Positions 19,297-29,880 are shown, counted from the stretch's first letter. The stretch: 64,000 bases of DNA from Epithemia pelagica (GCA_946965045.2 OX337234.1:2728001-2792000); one strand, 5' to 3'. Numbers and translations are program-made. Notes: generated by a model from the letters alone, not told the origin.

Positions 19297-21538
19297 TGTT
19301 GGAAAGGATATTGACCGAATTGATCATACCGGTCAAGATTTCATTTCGCAAGCATCCTTCGTCCCAATGAACATAAATGGTACCCTTTTCTCCATCTTCT
19401 TCAATGGGAACTGTCCACTGACTGACATCTCCTTGTGCGCCACTGGTTTGTAGAATGTTCCGATACGCCTCGTTCGCGTGTCTGCCGGTGTACTCTCCCA
19501 GTTCCTCATACAGACCATTATCCTTCCACAAGGTTCCCAAGCCCAGGACATGTGCAATTTCGTGCGTCACTACACTCCCCAATGTGTTTTCATTCACCAT
19601 GGTCCACAAATCTACCGTATCCAGTGCCAGGTAGCCCGTAAAGCTTTTGATGAATCCCTGTGGATCCGTCCAGGTCAGACCCGGTCCCGCAAATCCCAAA
19701 ATGTTCAAATTGTTCGAACCAGACCCATCAATGGACGCCGCGGCCGCTTCAATGTAGATATCATCGACACTAAATCCCAAGACATTGTGACTGGTTCCAT
19801 CATCCGCCGTAAGAACTCGGCCCCATGTTTGCTTGGCGTTGAGAAAGGCTTTGGAGAAACTATGGAGTAGACTACCACTCTCCAAAAGACCTTTGGAAAC
19901 ATCCACAATCTCGATGCAAATATTGAAATTGTCCGGATCATTGTGTTCACAGAGCTCGGTTGCGGGAGGTTCCACGAGGTTTGTGTTTCCCCTCTCGTCC
20001 ACTTGGAAGCAATGATAACCGGTTGAGAAGCGAAAGTCACCGCCCTCCAGAACCCGGTTCCCATTGACCTTGACTTCGTAGGAACCATTTCCTTCATCAC
20101 AACATATGCCATCGCCGTAATCATCCATCCCCCGAAAGCAATAGGTCCTACCAGATTCAATGTCAGTCGTGAGCGAGCCTTGCGTTGTCTCTGTCCGTTC
20201 GTTTTGAAGGATAATCGTGCCTTGTTCGTCGGTAATTTCAAACGTAAACTCTTTGGGGAAAGCATCAGCGTTCCAGTGCACTTCCACTTGTGCCTTGAGA
20301 GTGTTTTGACTTCCAGTCCATACAGTACTAGTCGAAGGGGGAACAAACGAAGGAGTCACTAGGAGATCTTGGGTCGGACGCGGCGATGGAAGCGACGATG
20401 GCGTCGTCAGAGGTGCGTTCGTGGGCCATGAAGAGGGATTTCTGGATGGCACATTGGTGGGCCACGGAGAGGGTGGTTGCCACAGAGAAGGAGGGATGGT
20501 CGGCAGAGGTGTTGGGACTCTCGACGGGTTTGTTATTGGAGACTTGGATGGAAGGGATGACGGCGTCGTGAGAGGTGCTTCTGTGGGCCATGGAGAGGGA
20601 TTCCTGGATGGCATGTTGGTGGGCCACGGAGAGGGTGTTTGCCACAGAAACGGTGGGAGGGTCGGCAATGGTGTTGGGACTCTCGATGGGTTAGTTGTCG
20701 GAGACATGGAAGACCCTCGTAGAGCGGGTGCCGGTGTACTTGAGGATGGGTTCTTGGTGCCATCATCCTTTGACGGCACTTGCGATGGAGATTTTGATGG
20801 CATTCGAGATGGTGCCTCTGTCATCACCGATGGGGTCGTCGTGGGATGAGTGGAAGATGGAAATGCGGAAGGCCGCAGCGTCAGTTCCGGTCCCTCCAAA
20901 GAAGGACGTACAGTTGTGACAATGGTCGATGGGGGAGCGGATGGAATCCTGGTGGGCCGTAGAGATGGCGCTGGTGTGGTCGGTGGATCGAACATGGTTG
21001 GTTCCTCGGATGGACCTGTGGATGGTGTTTTGGATGGCCGACGCGATGGAGCGACCGTCATTGCTAAAGGAGAAACTGTTGGATCCAAAGACACTTTGGA
21101 AGCCGGTCCTGCTGACGGCGAAGGCACATTCTTGTCATCTAGTGTTGGAGCAACAACCCAAAAGCAGGTTGCATCGGTTTCGAGCTCCTCGACTGGACCA
21201 GTCTTGAACTCCACCTGCAACGTGTAGCAATACATCCCTTGGTCCAACATCTTGGGTGAAAGGACAGACACATTGCTGGTAGCTTCATCTGACACCTTGA
21301 CTTTGAGTTTGTGTTTCTTTTCTTTCTTGCCATCTGGACTGGTTTTCCAATATTCAAGCTTGGCCTTCTCCACGGATTCGGGAGGAAAGGTTGCCTCAAA
21401 TCGTACGTGGCCCGTAGACTCAATAGAATCTTGGACCGGAACGAGACTTGCCAAGTAGTTTTCCTTGGATGCAGCTGTGGAAGTGAATGCAACCACCATG
21501 ATGGTGAGACAACCAACCAGCCGGCTGTAGTGCATCAT
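18908..21538 (-). CDS. secreted leishmanolysin-like (M8) metalloprotease with PT-rich repeats
   Basis: I choose the inner start at 21538 because MMHYSRLVGCLTIMVVAFTS is a good signal peptide; an in-frame start at 21613 would bury it. The protein is about 876 residues. It has an N-terminal beta domain and a long Pro/Ser/Thr-rich region with repeated PSxxPTxxP units. A DDYGDGICCDEGNGSYEV module follows, common in diatom secreted proteins. The catalytic domain contains HEIAHVLGLGTLW (about residue 658), giving two zinc His, Glu and the metzincin Gly. Further on, HWDEGCLRNEILTG supplies the probable third His and Met-turn region of the M8 type. The zinc protease would act outside the cell or in the secretory path. 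After the catalytic domain comes a basic RRRRLGGSGSKHRRRRR linker and a small C-terminal region whose copy lies at 13.3-13.7 kb. Confidence 0.85.
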   Translation of the reverse strand: MMHYSRLVGCLTIMVVAFTSTAASKENYLASLVPVQDSIESTGHVRFEATFPPESVEKAKLEYWKTSPDGKKEKKHKLKVKVSDEATSNVSVLSPKMLDQGMYCYTLQVEFKTGPVEELETDATCFWVVAPTLDDKNVPSPSAGPASKVSLDPTVSPLAMTVAPSRRPSKTPSTGPSEEPTMFDPPTTPAPSLRPTRIPSAPPSTIVTTVRPSLEGPELTLRPSAFPSSTHPTTTPSVMTEAPSRMPSKSPSQVPSKDDGTKNPSSSTPAPALRGSSMSPTTNPSRVPTPLPTLPPFLWQTPSPWPTNMPSRNPSPWPTEAPLTTPSSLPSKSPITNPSRVPTPLPTIPPSLWQPPSPWPTNVPSRNPSSWPTNAPLTTPSSLPSPRPTQDLLVTPSFVPPSTSTVWTGSQNTLKAQVEVHWNADAFPKEFTFEITDEQGTIILQNERTETTQGSLTTDIESGRTYCFRGMDDYGDGICCDEGNGSYEVKVNGNRVLEGGDFRFSTGYHCFQVDERGNTNLVEPPATELCEHNDPDNFNICIEIVDVSKGLLESGSLLHSFSKAFLNAKQTWGRVLTADDGTSHNVLGFSVDDIYIEAAAASIDGSGSNNLNILGFAGPGLTWTDPQGFIKSFTGYLALDTVDLWTMVNENTLGSVVTHEIAHVLGLGTLWKDNGLYEELGEYTGRHANEAYRNILQTSGAQGDVSQWTVPIEEDGEKGTIYVHWDEGCLRNEILTGMINSVNILSNITVGGLHDLGFEVNYDLAEAYTIPDISVCIESRRRRLGGSGSKHRRRRRHWRQLHGEPVDDLDPHQVAVVTRIGHEFLEKNKNRLPNGVSDFGSKLVDVLFTDDKDNIFSLFVQDEESVDTSMDGFSRS
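20409..20732 (-). repeat. 162-bp tandem repeat inside the PT-rich coding region, two copies
   Basis: The blocks 20409-20570 and 20571-20732 encode the same 54-residue unit, with NPSRVPTPLPT, PPSPWPTN and APLTTPSSLPS in each, differing at a few codons. The period is a multiple of three, so the frame is kept. Such blocks change length easily by slippage. Confidence 0.85.
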
Positions 21539-22322
21539 GATCCGTGCCGTCCGAAAATGCCTACGACGAACGGTCTGCCACTCCAAAATATGAGCTTTTC
21601 CAATGGCGCTCATGAGATGGATTCATCCTTGCGTTCCGGACTGGTCCAAAATTTCACTTTGGAACGGCGGGAAGGAGGCTCTTTCAAACGAACATTCCCC
21701 TTGTGGTTGTGTGTGGGCGGTCTGCGAGAGAAGGATCCAACCGACCAAAACCATGTGTCCAAGCCATTCTTATGTAACTGAATGAAACTAAAGCCTGTGT
21801 GACGATCCGTTGGGTGACACCGAGTATGTTCTTTCTTCGCACCGCTATCGTTGGAGCTAGACACATGAAATACATACACAAAAGTTCCGAAATGTACCAA
21901 CCACGTGATAGCATACCTGCCACGCTCACACACCAAGGACGCCTTGGTAAGGATGTTCTCCTCTAAGCGTTTGGTGGATAGGACGTACAAAGATCAAGAA
22001 TAAGAGAGCATCGTCAATCGTCTTTTTTTTTTCTTTTTTTTCTTGTAGAGATTTTGATATCAAAAGGGGGAGTTCCCGGATCGCAATGCAATCAACCCCC
22101 AGTAAAATTCCGCCCCCAATTCTGTTGATAATTCAAAGGGGTCCTCTAAGCTAGACAGTACAATATGGTAGAGCTACTAGCTATGAGTACCTTATTATGC
22201 GACATGCCCGACACAGATTACGGAAGATACAAGATACCTTTTGCACTACTTAATCGTAAACAGTACAATCCGCCTCAACATGTGAGACACACTTCAACCC
22301 CAACAATACACAGAATTCAGTC
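21539..22322. other. intergenic region with a pyrimidine-rich tract
   Basis: It contains the protease promoter side and a T/C tract at about 22021-22048. No gene is recognised before the DNA transposon starts at 22323. Confidence 0.5.
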
Positions 22323-22348
22323 CAATACCAGCTAACGGTGTAAACGGT
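22323..22348 (+). repeat. left terminal inverted repeat
   Basis: It pairs with 28432-28457 (25 of 26 positions). Base complementarity stops immediately outside, apart from chance matches. Confidence 0.8.
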
Positions 22349-22499
22349 CGTAGCCGGCCTTGCCGAGACGTGGCCAGAAGCGCCTTCATTTACTATGACA
22401 CAAATAGTGAGAAGCCCTTTTGTTAAATGAAAAACTACCATCAGCCAAAATTTTGGAGATTTAGGGTAGCCCCTAGCTTGGACCCGTTTCAACGGATCA

Positions 22500-22594
22500 A
22501 TTGGACCCCTGAGAGCGAGACCAACGGTCGGAAATGATCCAATGGTCATCCAAGCAACATTCCCCGCCGTTGGTCTCGCTCTCAGACATCCAAT
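22500..22594. repeat. subterminal inverted repeat / hairpin
   Basis: CTGAGAGCGAGACCAACGG (22509-22527) is perfectly complementary to 22567-22585, with a 39-base loop. Allowing a three-base mismatch block, pairing continues outward for six more bases (ATTGGA / TCCAAT). It lies about 260-340 bp upstream of the transposase start. It could be a transposase-binding hairpin, a regulator or a nested MITE. Confidence 0.7.
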
Positions 22595-22848
22595 AGGTTC
22601 CCAAATTTGGCTCCTAAAAGAACAGCCCCTTTTTTCGTCGGATGGTACTCACCAAAAAATGAGCGGCCTATGGAACTTCAGCCGACGCACCAACACTAAC
22701 ATTAATACCACTACAGTAAATCTATGTTAATCGCACATTAGTCTCATCCAATTTTCCAAAAACCAACCATCTCGTCCAACTGCGTTTGACTTGATTTCGA
22801 TACCATTATAAGGATTACATCCCTATCCCCGAGAGACAACAAACAACG

Positions 22849-25800
22849 ATGTCTGCATGCTCTTCTCACCAAGCAAACGAAACAGCAACCATGGATCCCT
22901 GCGCCTGTTGCCCCCTAAGCAACGACCTATTTCTACCCTCATCATTGCGAGAGAATTGCAGCACCTCTGCCAACAAAGAAAATACTGGTGATCCAATCAG
23001 TTCCACCTCAACGAAAGTCACAACAAAGAACAAGAAGAAACCAGCTAAAACTCCCTTACAACCACAACGTCGTTCGCGGAGACAGCCCTCTCGTGGCTCG
23101 AGAAAGAGAGGAGGCGGTCCTCCACCTCCTGCCTCTGCGGCATCTCCAAACAAACGAACAAGAAGCCAACGCCAAGAAGATAATGCACCCGTTGAAGACA
23201 CTGTTTTCGAGCTCCGCCGCATCCACAAGATCATCGAAGACTTCAAGAATGAAGACTGGGTCCCCTGCTCTGTTTTCGGATCTAACCGTTTGAAAGAATG
23301 GGAGGATGAAGATTTTTTCTTCTGTGGTCAATGTGACAACGCTGACTGGGATGAAAAGTCTGGCGAAAAGCTCAAGGTAAATCGGAAGAGGAAAAAGGGT
23401 CCCTACACATGTATTGCCAAGCACCGTAATTTAGTTAAACCAACGGCCCGTAGATATCCTGATGGTCCACCCCCAAGAATCAACAAGAAGAAACGACGAC
23501 AAGATCGACGGCATAGGCGAAATGACCCCCAGCCCATACCTACAAGTCGATTTCAACCTCCTGTTATGGGACCTAGTGCTACTCTCTCCGACATTGAAGA
23601 AGAGGATGAAGAAGATGACGTTGAAAACAACCGTACAATCTCGTCTGTAGAGCAAACAGAACCTCAAGAACAATTGGTCGATGATGGAACAGGCCCACCT
23701 GAACAAGAAGAAGCTTCTACTCCCATAGAAAGTCAAGGAAATCAGTTAAATGATTCTGAATCAAGCGAGTCTGAAGCACCTGTTGAACAAGACAATACTG
23801 TTACGATGGCCGTTGATTCTTCTGTAGATATGCCAGTGCCCATACAACCATTGAACCCGTCAATCAACCTTTCGGAGTTATCACTACAGGAAGAAGTGAG
23901 ACTGTTGAAAGAACGTCTTAGAAAATCGGAAGAACAAATAGAGACTCAAACAAAGAAGCTTCGCAACGAATCAGACAAGCTGCGAGATGCTAAGAAGAAG
24001 ATAGAAGAACTCGAACGAAATTGTGCTACATGCCAAAGTCGTCGCCTACCCACCTGTGTCACATCGAATGACCAGGCAGACACCCTCGTACAACATATCA
24101 GGAGTGTCATTGAAGATGCAACTAAGAACATCCGGAGTAGTAACAGTCGTGCTTTGAAGTATTTCTACGGCCAAGTCGCAGAGTTGTGTCTCGACGAGAG
24201 CGTCCACGAAGGGCAACTCAAGCAATGTTCTTACTCAGTCTTTCGAGACTATGTAAGGCAGAATATCTATACCCCCCACCGTGTACTGAAACAAATGGAT
24301 CTTCGGGGGGGTGTACTGAACTACGAAGGTATCGAACTACTGCGTTCCGTAGAGACAGATGGTGTTCCTAGAGAGAAGACGCTTCTTCCTAGTTCTGGTT
24401 GTATGAAAGCCTACGCTGCTTTGGTAGAAAGCTTTGGACGCAACATCTGTCCCTTCATCATGAAGACAAGCTCGAAAAATGGCACCGAAGGTTTTGCTTT
24501 TCGTGCAGCCGATGTACTCCTTTGCCTTCTGAAGGCTGGTCATCTTCTAAACTCCGAGGCCGTGGTGAGGTCGATACGAATCGCTGCCAGTCTTGATGGC
24601 GCACAATTTACTAAGAATTTGTCCCACACCTTGGTTGGTATCAAATTCAACGATCCATCCAACCCATATGCGCAGTCACAACAATCAGTCTTTCCTGTTG
24701 GATGTGTGGCAATGCCAGAAACGACTGAGAACGTGGTTGGAGTTTTTGCAAGAACCTTGGAAGAAATCAAGGAAGCCGTTGGAGTTGTATCCAAGGCACA
24801 CAAGATAAAGAAACCCACACTCTGTTTCAATTGTGATATGAAATGTGATTGGGAACTCAGTGGACGAGGGGGTGCCGCCAAGCAGCATACTTATCCCTGT
24901 TCTAAATGCGCCATTCACAGTGGACAGCTATGCCAACCATCGGGGATAAAACCAGACAAGTGCAAGACCTGTACTCAATTGGATCATCATCGCGACCCAA
25001 CTTGGATTTGCCGCCATGTAAAGATGCTCACTGAGGAGCATACTGCAACCTTGAAGAAAGAGGTCGACGACTTCCGTAATGGTCCCCTGCCTCTAATCGC
25101 TAAAGACCTTGCTTTGCTTGAGGAGCATAGCGAACTGTCGATGCAAGATGATCCCAATATTGTTGCAACGGAGATGCAAGCCAACGATATCCTTTCGATC
25201 CAATTTGACTTGAACCGGGCGACACAGGAGCAGAGGCAGGAGTATTCTCGACTGGTCACTTCAGATTTGAGGTTGCGTCGACTCCAAATGACAGGATCGT
25301 TGGAGGAACGACAGGAACGATTAAAGAATCAGAGAGTCAAGGAGTGGTCCTACAAAAGAGCATTGGAATGTCTGGACAATGCCAAGGCCTCCCAGAAGCG
25401 TATTGCCATCGTGCTTATGATGGACGCCATTCCATGCTTGCTCCATCTCGAGAATCGAATGGGGATCAAGTTTCTGACCATGGTGCTAAAGACGGGGATG
25501 AACAACTCGATCAATCCAAAGGACGGCCTTGAATTGGAGTGGATGCCTCATACAACAACAACAAAGGAAGACCGATGTGCTGCATTCGTCAGCAAGGTCA
25601 ATGGCATTATGAATTCAACAATTCTTGGATCAGAGGACCAACCAACCCAATGGACAGTGCCATACGACACCAAAACTTGCAAGATTGGAGACATTACAAT
25701 GGATAACGTGAGGATTCGGAAGCTCCTCATCAAATTTGAGCTGTTGATTGATTGTTGCTTTGTGGATAACGAGAAGGCCGGCCTCTTTAAGTCTGCAATC

Positions 25801-26539
25801 TACTATTTCAGGGAGGGTCTGAAGAAAGTGAACGTGCGACATGAAATGTCGGACAGTGAGATCTTTGCTTTTCAGAAAGACATCGACTACTTCTACAGAG
25901 ATTGGTGCTCATTGTATGGAGTCGAGGGGATAACAAACTACGCCCATATGCTGGGTAGTGGCCATTGCATGGAATATCTATTGCATTGGCGTAACTTATG
26001 GTTGCATAGTCAACAAGGCTGGGAAGGTAAGTTCAATCCACAACTGTGTATTTGACTGAGGGCTCCATCAACTGACGGCTGACCTCCTATGTGTTATAGC
26101 CTTTAACAGTTTGTTTAAAAGGTTCTACTTCTCTCGGACACAGAGAGGAGGCGCGGGGAATCGGGGAACGGCGGAGAAGAGTAGGTTGCGGTCAATGGCT
26201 CGATGGTTGCAGCGCCGAATGGTGTTCCTCATTGGAACCACTGAGGAAGAGATAAAACAACAATTGGATCGGTCGCAAGATGAGATAGAAAACTTCGATG
26301 AATGGATTCGTGACAATGGGGGGACACTGGAGTATGGCTTGTCAAACAAGGACGGACCAATTCGAGTGGAGGACTTGGAGGGGGCAGTGGTCGATGACTG
26401 GGAAGTTGGTCTCCCTCCGAAACAGAAATCGCCGCAACAATCTTCCGGACAAGTTCCGGAAGAAGCAAGTCTCAGAACTGTGGACCTGTTGCGTATGTTG
26501 GATCAGAATGATGATCTGGAGAATCTAAATAATGAGTAA
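22849..26539 (+). CDS. putative DDE/RNase H-like transposase, one intron
   Basis: Exon 1 is 22849-26026 and exon 2 is 26100-26539. The intron of 73 bp has AAG|GTAAGT and TTATAG|C borders, phase 1, and removing it joins WLHSQQGWE to AFNSLFKRFYFSRTQRGGAG; the product has 1205 residues. The N-terminus is basic and disordered, with a Cys-rich patch (FFCGQCDNADW). A coiled coil lies at about 345-400. A core near 575-720 contains SLDGAQFTKN (candidate first Asp) and FNCDMKCDWELSGRGGAAK (candidate second Asp), followed by a CX2C/H zinc-ribbon-like insertion. The end has an NLWLHSQQGWE...RTQRGG block followed by WLQRRMVFL. I believe similar multidomain proteins recur in diatoms and oomycetes, but I cannot name the family or fix the third acidic residue. 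The TIRs around it support transposase. Confidence 0.7.
26027..26099 (+). other. intron of the transposase-like gene
   Basis: This 73-bp GT-AG intron starts GTAAGT, ends TTATAG and has stop codons in the exon 1 frame. Splicing restores one continuous frame of 1205 codons. Confidence 0.8.
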
Positions 26540-26590
26540 TGAGAAGCACTTGATGGATCGACACTAAATTCTTATATATCTTATTGCAAA

Positions 26591-28114
26591 CTAGTTGAAC
26601 TGACGAATTAGGAGAAGGACCTCGTCAGCATCTTCCCATTTATGAATTTCTTGTTGATCCATGGGGAGGTCGTGGTCGTAGAACACTCCGCCGATAATAC
26701 GAGACACAACAAACGGGCCATTCTCGTTACGGTTGACTGCTATGACCTCATACACGTTTTGCTCGTCCCAGTCAGTGAACTGGTGGCCGATCTTGATACG
26801 GCTACTGGGGGAGTCTTGGGCAGTCGACTTGGCAATTTTGTTAGGTGAAGCAGGGCTTGATGCTTTAGAGTGCTCGGGATCACTCTCGGTGGTGTCGGAA
26901 GGTTCATGTTGGTAGACATCGGTCGTGTCAGTCTTATCGTCAGATGATGTTGGTGTTCCTTGGAGAATGTTCTTGAGGTCCTCAGTGGGAGGGTCATTCT
27001 TGAGCTTTCCCTTGTGGTCAAGGGAGTACTGATACTGCTCGTATCCCACTACAACGCGACAATGAAAGTCGGACCAACAAAGGTCAACTCGCTGGTCACG
27101 AGATCTGACCTTGAAATTTTCTTTTTCCTCGGATGTAGATCCCTTCACAAGTGTCACACGGTGCTCGGGCTTGAGGGAAGTTCCATTGGGACCGTCGGCA
27201 AGAGTGGGTTTGCGATCGGTACATCCATAAGTACTGCCGAATCCAAGCAAGCCTCGTAAGAACTGGAGGTCGTCAGAACTCCGAAACCGAATAATGGTGG
27301 TAGGGTAGCTAATCTTGACTTTCTTCCTGGTGAACTTGGGGTCGATATCGAGATAGGACGCAGAACCCTTGGTTGTATGGATGTCTATGCCTTGGATTCG
27401 ACAAAGCTGGACAATATAGGTCCAGGTTTCTGTAGGTACAAGACCAATGGTATCGCCAGTCACTTCGTGTTCCTCGGCCTGGCCCGAAGATTTGTTCAAC
27501 AATTTCACGAGAGCCTTGCGAAGAAGGAATAGGCCAACAAAAGATGACTGGTGAAAGCATCTTGGGGGACGAACTGCCTTATCCACAATGAAACGACAAG
27601 CGTGCTCGTTCGGAAAGCAAAGCTTTGTCTTCTCCTCTAATGGATGTAGACAACCAACCGGAGGATCACTGTCAATGATGGGCATCCGGAAACGAACAAA
27701 GAAGAAATTGTCAAGGCCTTCAGTCCAAATGTTCTTGGGAGACTTGAATTCATGTAGGGAAAATACAAAAGCCGGGTGGGAAATAACGGAGGAGGCATCT
27801 TCTACGACGTCAAATGTAGTGGACGATTCGTATAGTTCCGTGTTTCGTGAACCAAGGCCCAGCATCACCCTGGTGTAATTGTGCTTGGGCAGTTTGGGGT
27901 GAGACTGGTCATTTAGATTGTAGCGGGGAAACAAAGGAGGGAACAACACAAACCTGAGGCCGGTGGCATTGATTCGAGAGTGGATGCGTGCGATCGTCGT
28001 ATCGTCTTTCTGTCCGGGAAGATGGATGTGGACAAACGACCCGATGCGGAGGTGATCGTCGAGTCTCTTTACGTAGAAAGGCGGCTTATTGATGTCCGGT
28101 ACACTCCGAAACAT
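26591..28114 (-). CDS. transposon-encoded accessory protein, unknown
   Basis: This is a 507-residue protein from the first ATG at 28114. The first part, YVKRLDDHLRIGSFVHIHLP followed by ARIHSRINATGLRFVLFPPL, and the last 70 residues, KIGHQFTDWDEQNVYEVIAV followed by VFYDHDLPMDQQEIHKWEDA, both look like small beta-barrel chromatin-reader or BAH/Tudor-like folds; this is impression, not proof. The middle is mixed alpha/beta, and 350-430 is a Ser/Thr/Asp-rich linker. It converges on the transposase gene and lies within the same TIRs. A short upstream frame (28122-28325, minus) encodes KCPFCRNTIHIHLINSC, a possible zinc finger. It could be a 5' exon or a frameshifted N-terminus, but no standard intron links them. 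A role in DNA binding or target choice is a guess. Confidence 0.6.
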   Translation of the reverse strand: MFRSVPDINKPPFYVKRLDDHLRIGSFVHIHLPGQKDDTTIARIHSRINATGLRFVLFPPLFPRYNLNDQSHPKLPKHNYTRVMLGLGSRNTELYESSTTFDVVEDASSVISHPAFVFSLHEFKSPKNIWTEGLDNFFFVRFRMPIIDSDPPVGCLHPLEEKTKLCFPNEHACRFIVDKAVRPPRCFHQSSFVGLFLLRKALVKLLNKSSGQAEEHEVTGDTIGLVPTETWTYIVQLCRIQGIDIHTTKGSASYLDIDPKFTRKKVKISYPTTIIRFRSSDDLQFLRGLLGFGSTYGCTDRKPTLADGPNGTSLKPEHRVTLVKGSTSEEKENFKVRSRDQRVDLCWSDFHCRVVVGYEQYQYSLDHKGKLKNDPPTEDLKNILQGTPTSSDDKTDTTDVYQHEPSDTTESDPEHSKASSPASPNKIAKSTAQDSPSSRIKIGHQFTDWDEQNVYEVIAVNRNENGPFVVSRIIGGVFYDHDLPMDQQEIHKWEDADEVLLLIRQFN

Positions 28115-28121
28115 GGTGGAT

Positions 28122-28325
28122 TTAGGATACAAAGAACGTGTTGTCAATCTGAATCAAAGGAGTTGTGCTTGATTGTTGTGTCAAACAACCATCTTGATCG
28201 TCTGCATTTGGGTCGTTTGTCATTAGTTCTCCATTGGATGTTTGCTTCCGAGTGAGCTTTTGGCAAGAATTGATGAGGTGAATGTGGATGGTGTTGCGAC
28301 AGAAAGGACATTTATTTCTTAACAA
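28122..28325 (-). CDS. small zinc-finger-like ORF upstream of the accessory gene
   Basis: This 67-residue frame starts MLRNKCPFCRNTIHIHLINSCQ, with a CX2C...H...H...C spacing that could bind zinc. The rest is polar. It ends 7 bp before the ATG of the accessory gene and is in another frame, so it may be its displaced N-terminus, an upstream ORF or chance. Confidence 0.3.
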   Translation of the reverse strand: MLRNKCPFCRNTIHIHLINSCQKLTRKQTSNGELMTNDPNADDQDGCLTQQSSTTPLIQIDNTFFVS

Positions 28326-28431
28326 AATGTAAGTCGGATTCGGATCCTATATTTTATGATTAAGGTCGCCAGTCGGCATTTTGGTGAGGGCAGGCGCGAA
28401 ACTTGGCCCTGGAGGCACGTGTACACGGGAA

Positions 28432-28457
28432 ACCGTTAACACCGTTAGCTGGTATTG
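28432..28457 (-). repeat. right terminal inverted repeat
   Basis: It is the reverse complement of 22323-22348 with one mismatch. Confidence 0.8.
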
Positions 28458-28739
28458 CGGTAGGATCACTACTACTTTCCAGCGGCAACGTAAATTACCA
28501 TATAGCTTTCTGCTAAAACCTTTCGTATCTCTCTATAGTATAGACACCTCTGGGGAGTGTTATGAGTTACCTGTGCGCGCTATGCATTATTCAATTCTTC
28601 TGGGACGGAAACTTCAGCGAGAGTGGGGGACGAAACAAAAAAATGCTCCTCGAAAACAACAAACGAGTCCTCTCTGTGGTCCTCTCACAAAACGATCCAA
28701 CAAACAATTGAGAACACAGCCCCAAACAACACATTCACC

Positions 28740-29471
28740 ATGATCGCCGCACCTTCAGAACTCAGCCGAGCAATCACAAGTGGAGATTGGTCCATGGCAT
28801 CGAAACTGGCCAAACGGTTCCCAGAACAAGCCCGAAAAAAGTCCAACCGTGAAGGGTTGTTCGATGGACGCACCAACGCCAGAGTATATCCGATTCATGA
28901 AGCGCTTGTGGCAAATGCCCCTCTGAGTTGCGTCAAGGCCCTGGTGGAAGCTTATCCGGACAGTCTCTTGAAAGCAGAGTCTTCGTATCATCGTTTGCCG
29001 TTGCACTGCGCTTGTCGCAAGAATGCCGATCCTGCCGTCATCTCATATCTGGTCCGGAAGAACAAGCAAGCGTGTCTTGAGGAAGATTCACTTCGACGTC
29101 TCCCTGTGCACTATGCATTGACAAATGGCGCCAACCCACACGTGGTGTCCATCTTGGTGAAAGCCGATCCAGGGTCCGTTCGTGGCTGCGACTACTCGGG
29201 CTGGACGCCAGTCCATGTTGCCATTAATGTATGTGCGTCGCCCACCACGGTGGCAACCATGCTCAAGGCCTTTCCAGAATCGGTCCTGCTCAAAACCAAC
29301 AAGCACTCGAGCATGCGAAGTGTGATACCCAAAAGCAGTCCGTATCGAAAGGAACACAAACAATTAATCGAAGAGACACAAAACGTTGTCCAAATGGACA
29401 TACACTTGCCTTCCATGCGTTACAATTCCATGCGGGCGAGAGAACAAATACTCCTATATTGCTCCCTCTAA
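28740..29471 (+). CDS. ankyrin-repeat protein
   Basis: This 243-residue protein has its start at the CACCATG at 28740; the frame is open upstream but without a good start. About four ankyrin repeats span 45-195, with YPIHEALVANAPLSCVKALV, LPLHCACRKNADPAVISYLV, LPVHYALTNGANPHVVSILV and TPVHVAINVCASPTTVATML. Spacing is about 34-36 residues, the slightly long ankyrin form common in diatoms. The repeats mediate protein binding and the partner is unknown. No other domain or targeting signal is present. The gene starts about 280 bp outside the right TIR of the DNA transposon. Confidence 0.85.
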   Translation: MIAAPSELSRAITSGDWSMASKLAKRFPEQARKKSNREGLFDGRTNARVYPIHEALVANAPLSCVKALVEAYPDSLLKAESSYHRLPLHCACRKNADPAVISYLVRKNKQACLEEDSLRRLPVHYALTNGANPHVVSILVKADPGSVRGCDYSGWTPVHVAINVCASPTTVATMLKAFPESVLLKTNKHSSMRSVIPKSSPYRKEHKQLIEETQNVVQMDIHLPSMRYNSMRAREQILLYCSL

Positions 29472-29880
29472 TGCTGCTACATAACATTTTTGAAAACATG
29501 GACTTTTGTCATCACATTTTTACAGAGGGAGTCTTTACTCTAGAGTACGAAAGCCATGCGATGCAAGTTACTCCAACCTAGTAGCTTGTCGTCAAGTGTC
29601 CCCACGTGATTGCGACCCCCATGGTGAGAAAGTAAACCTTCAGGATACATTGCATCATGATCCTTGTCTGGTGATTCCGTCGAACCAGAGAGAAATCAGA
29701 CAACAAAGACGGCGAACCCAATACCGGAGTTGCGTTATGCGACTGGGGAGTTGTCGACCACGGCCGGAATGGATAAATCAGGCTACGACCATGTCGGAAT
29801 AGTTCTCTTTGTAACCTGCCAAGCACACCATCTACAACACCGCACTGTAACTGGCATCCGAGGTCCTCTAATGTCTGAAC
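29472..29880. other. intergenic region, nothing recognised
   Basis: It lies between the convergent stops of the ankyrin gene and the glycosyltransferase gene and presumably holds both 3' UTRs. No repeat or RNA gene is seen. Confidence 0.5.

Larger units (their letters stand above)
22323..28457. mobile_element. 6.1-kb DNA transposon with 26-bp terminal inverted repeats and two convergent genes
   Basis: The left end, 22323-22348, reads CAATACCAGCTAACGGTGT then AAACGGT. The right end, 28432-28457, is its reverse complement with one mismatch in 26. Between them lie exactly two long genes, a spliced transposase-like gene (+) and an unknown gene (-), whose 3' ends are 51 bp apart. I find no matching target-site duplication next to the repeats, so the true ends may extend slightly or the element is old. 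The convergent two-gene layout with TIRs supports a cut-and-paste type element. I cannot assign the superfamily. Confidence 0.75.

Noticed and set aside
22300..28470. Target-site duplication beside the DNA transposon TIRs
   Set aside because: The flanks (ending TTCAGTC and starting CGGTAGG) do not match at any short length I tried.
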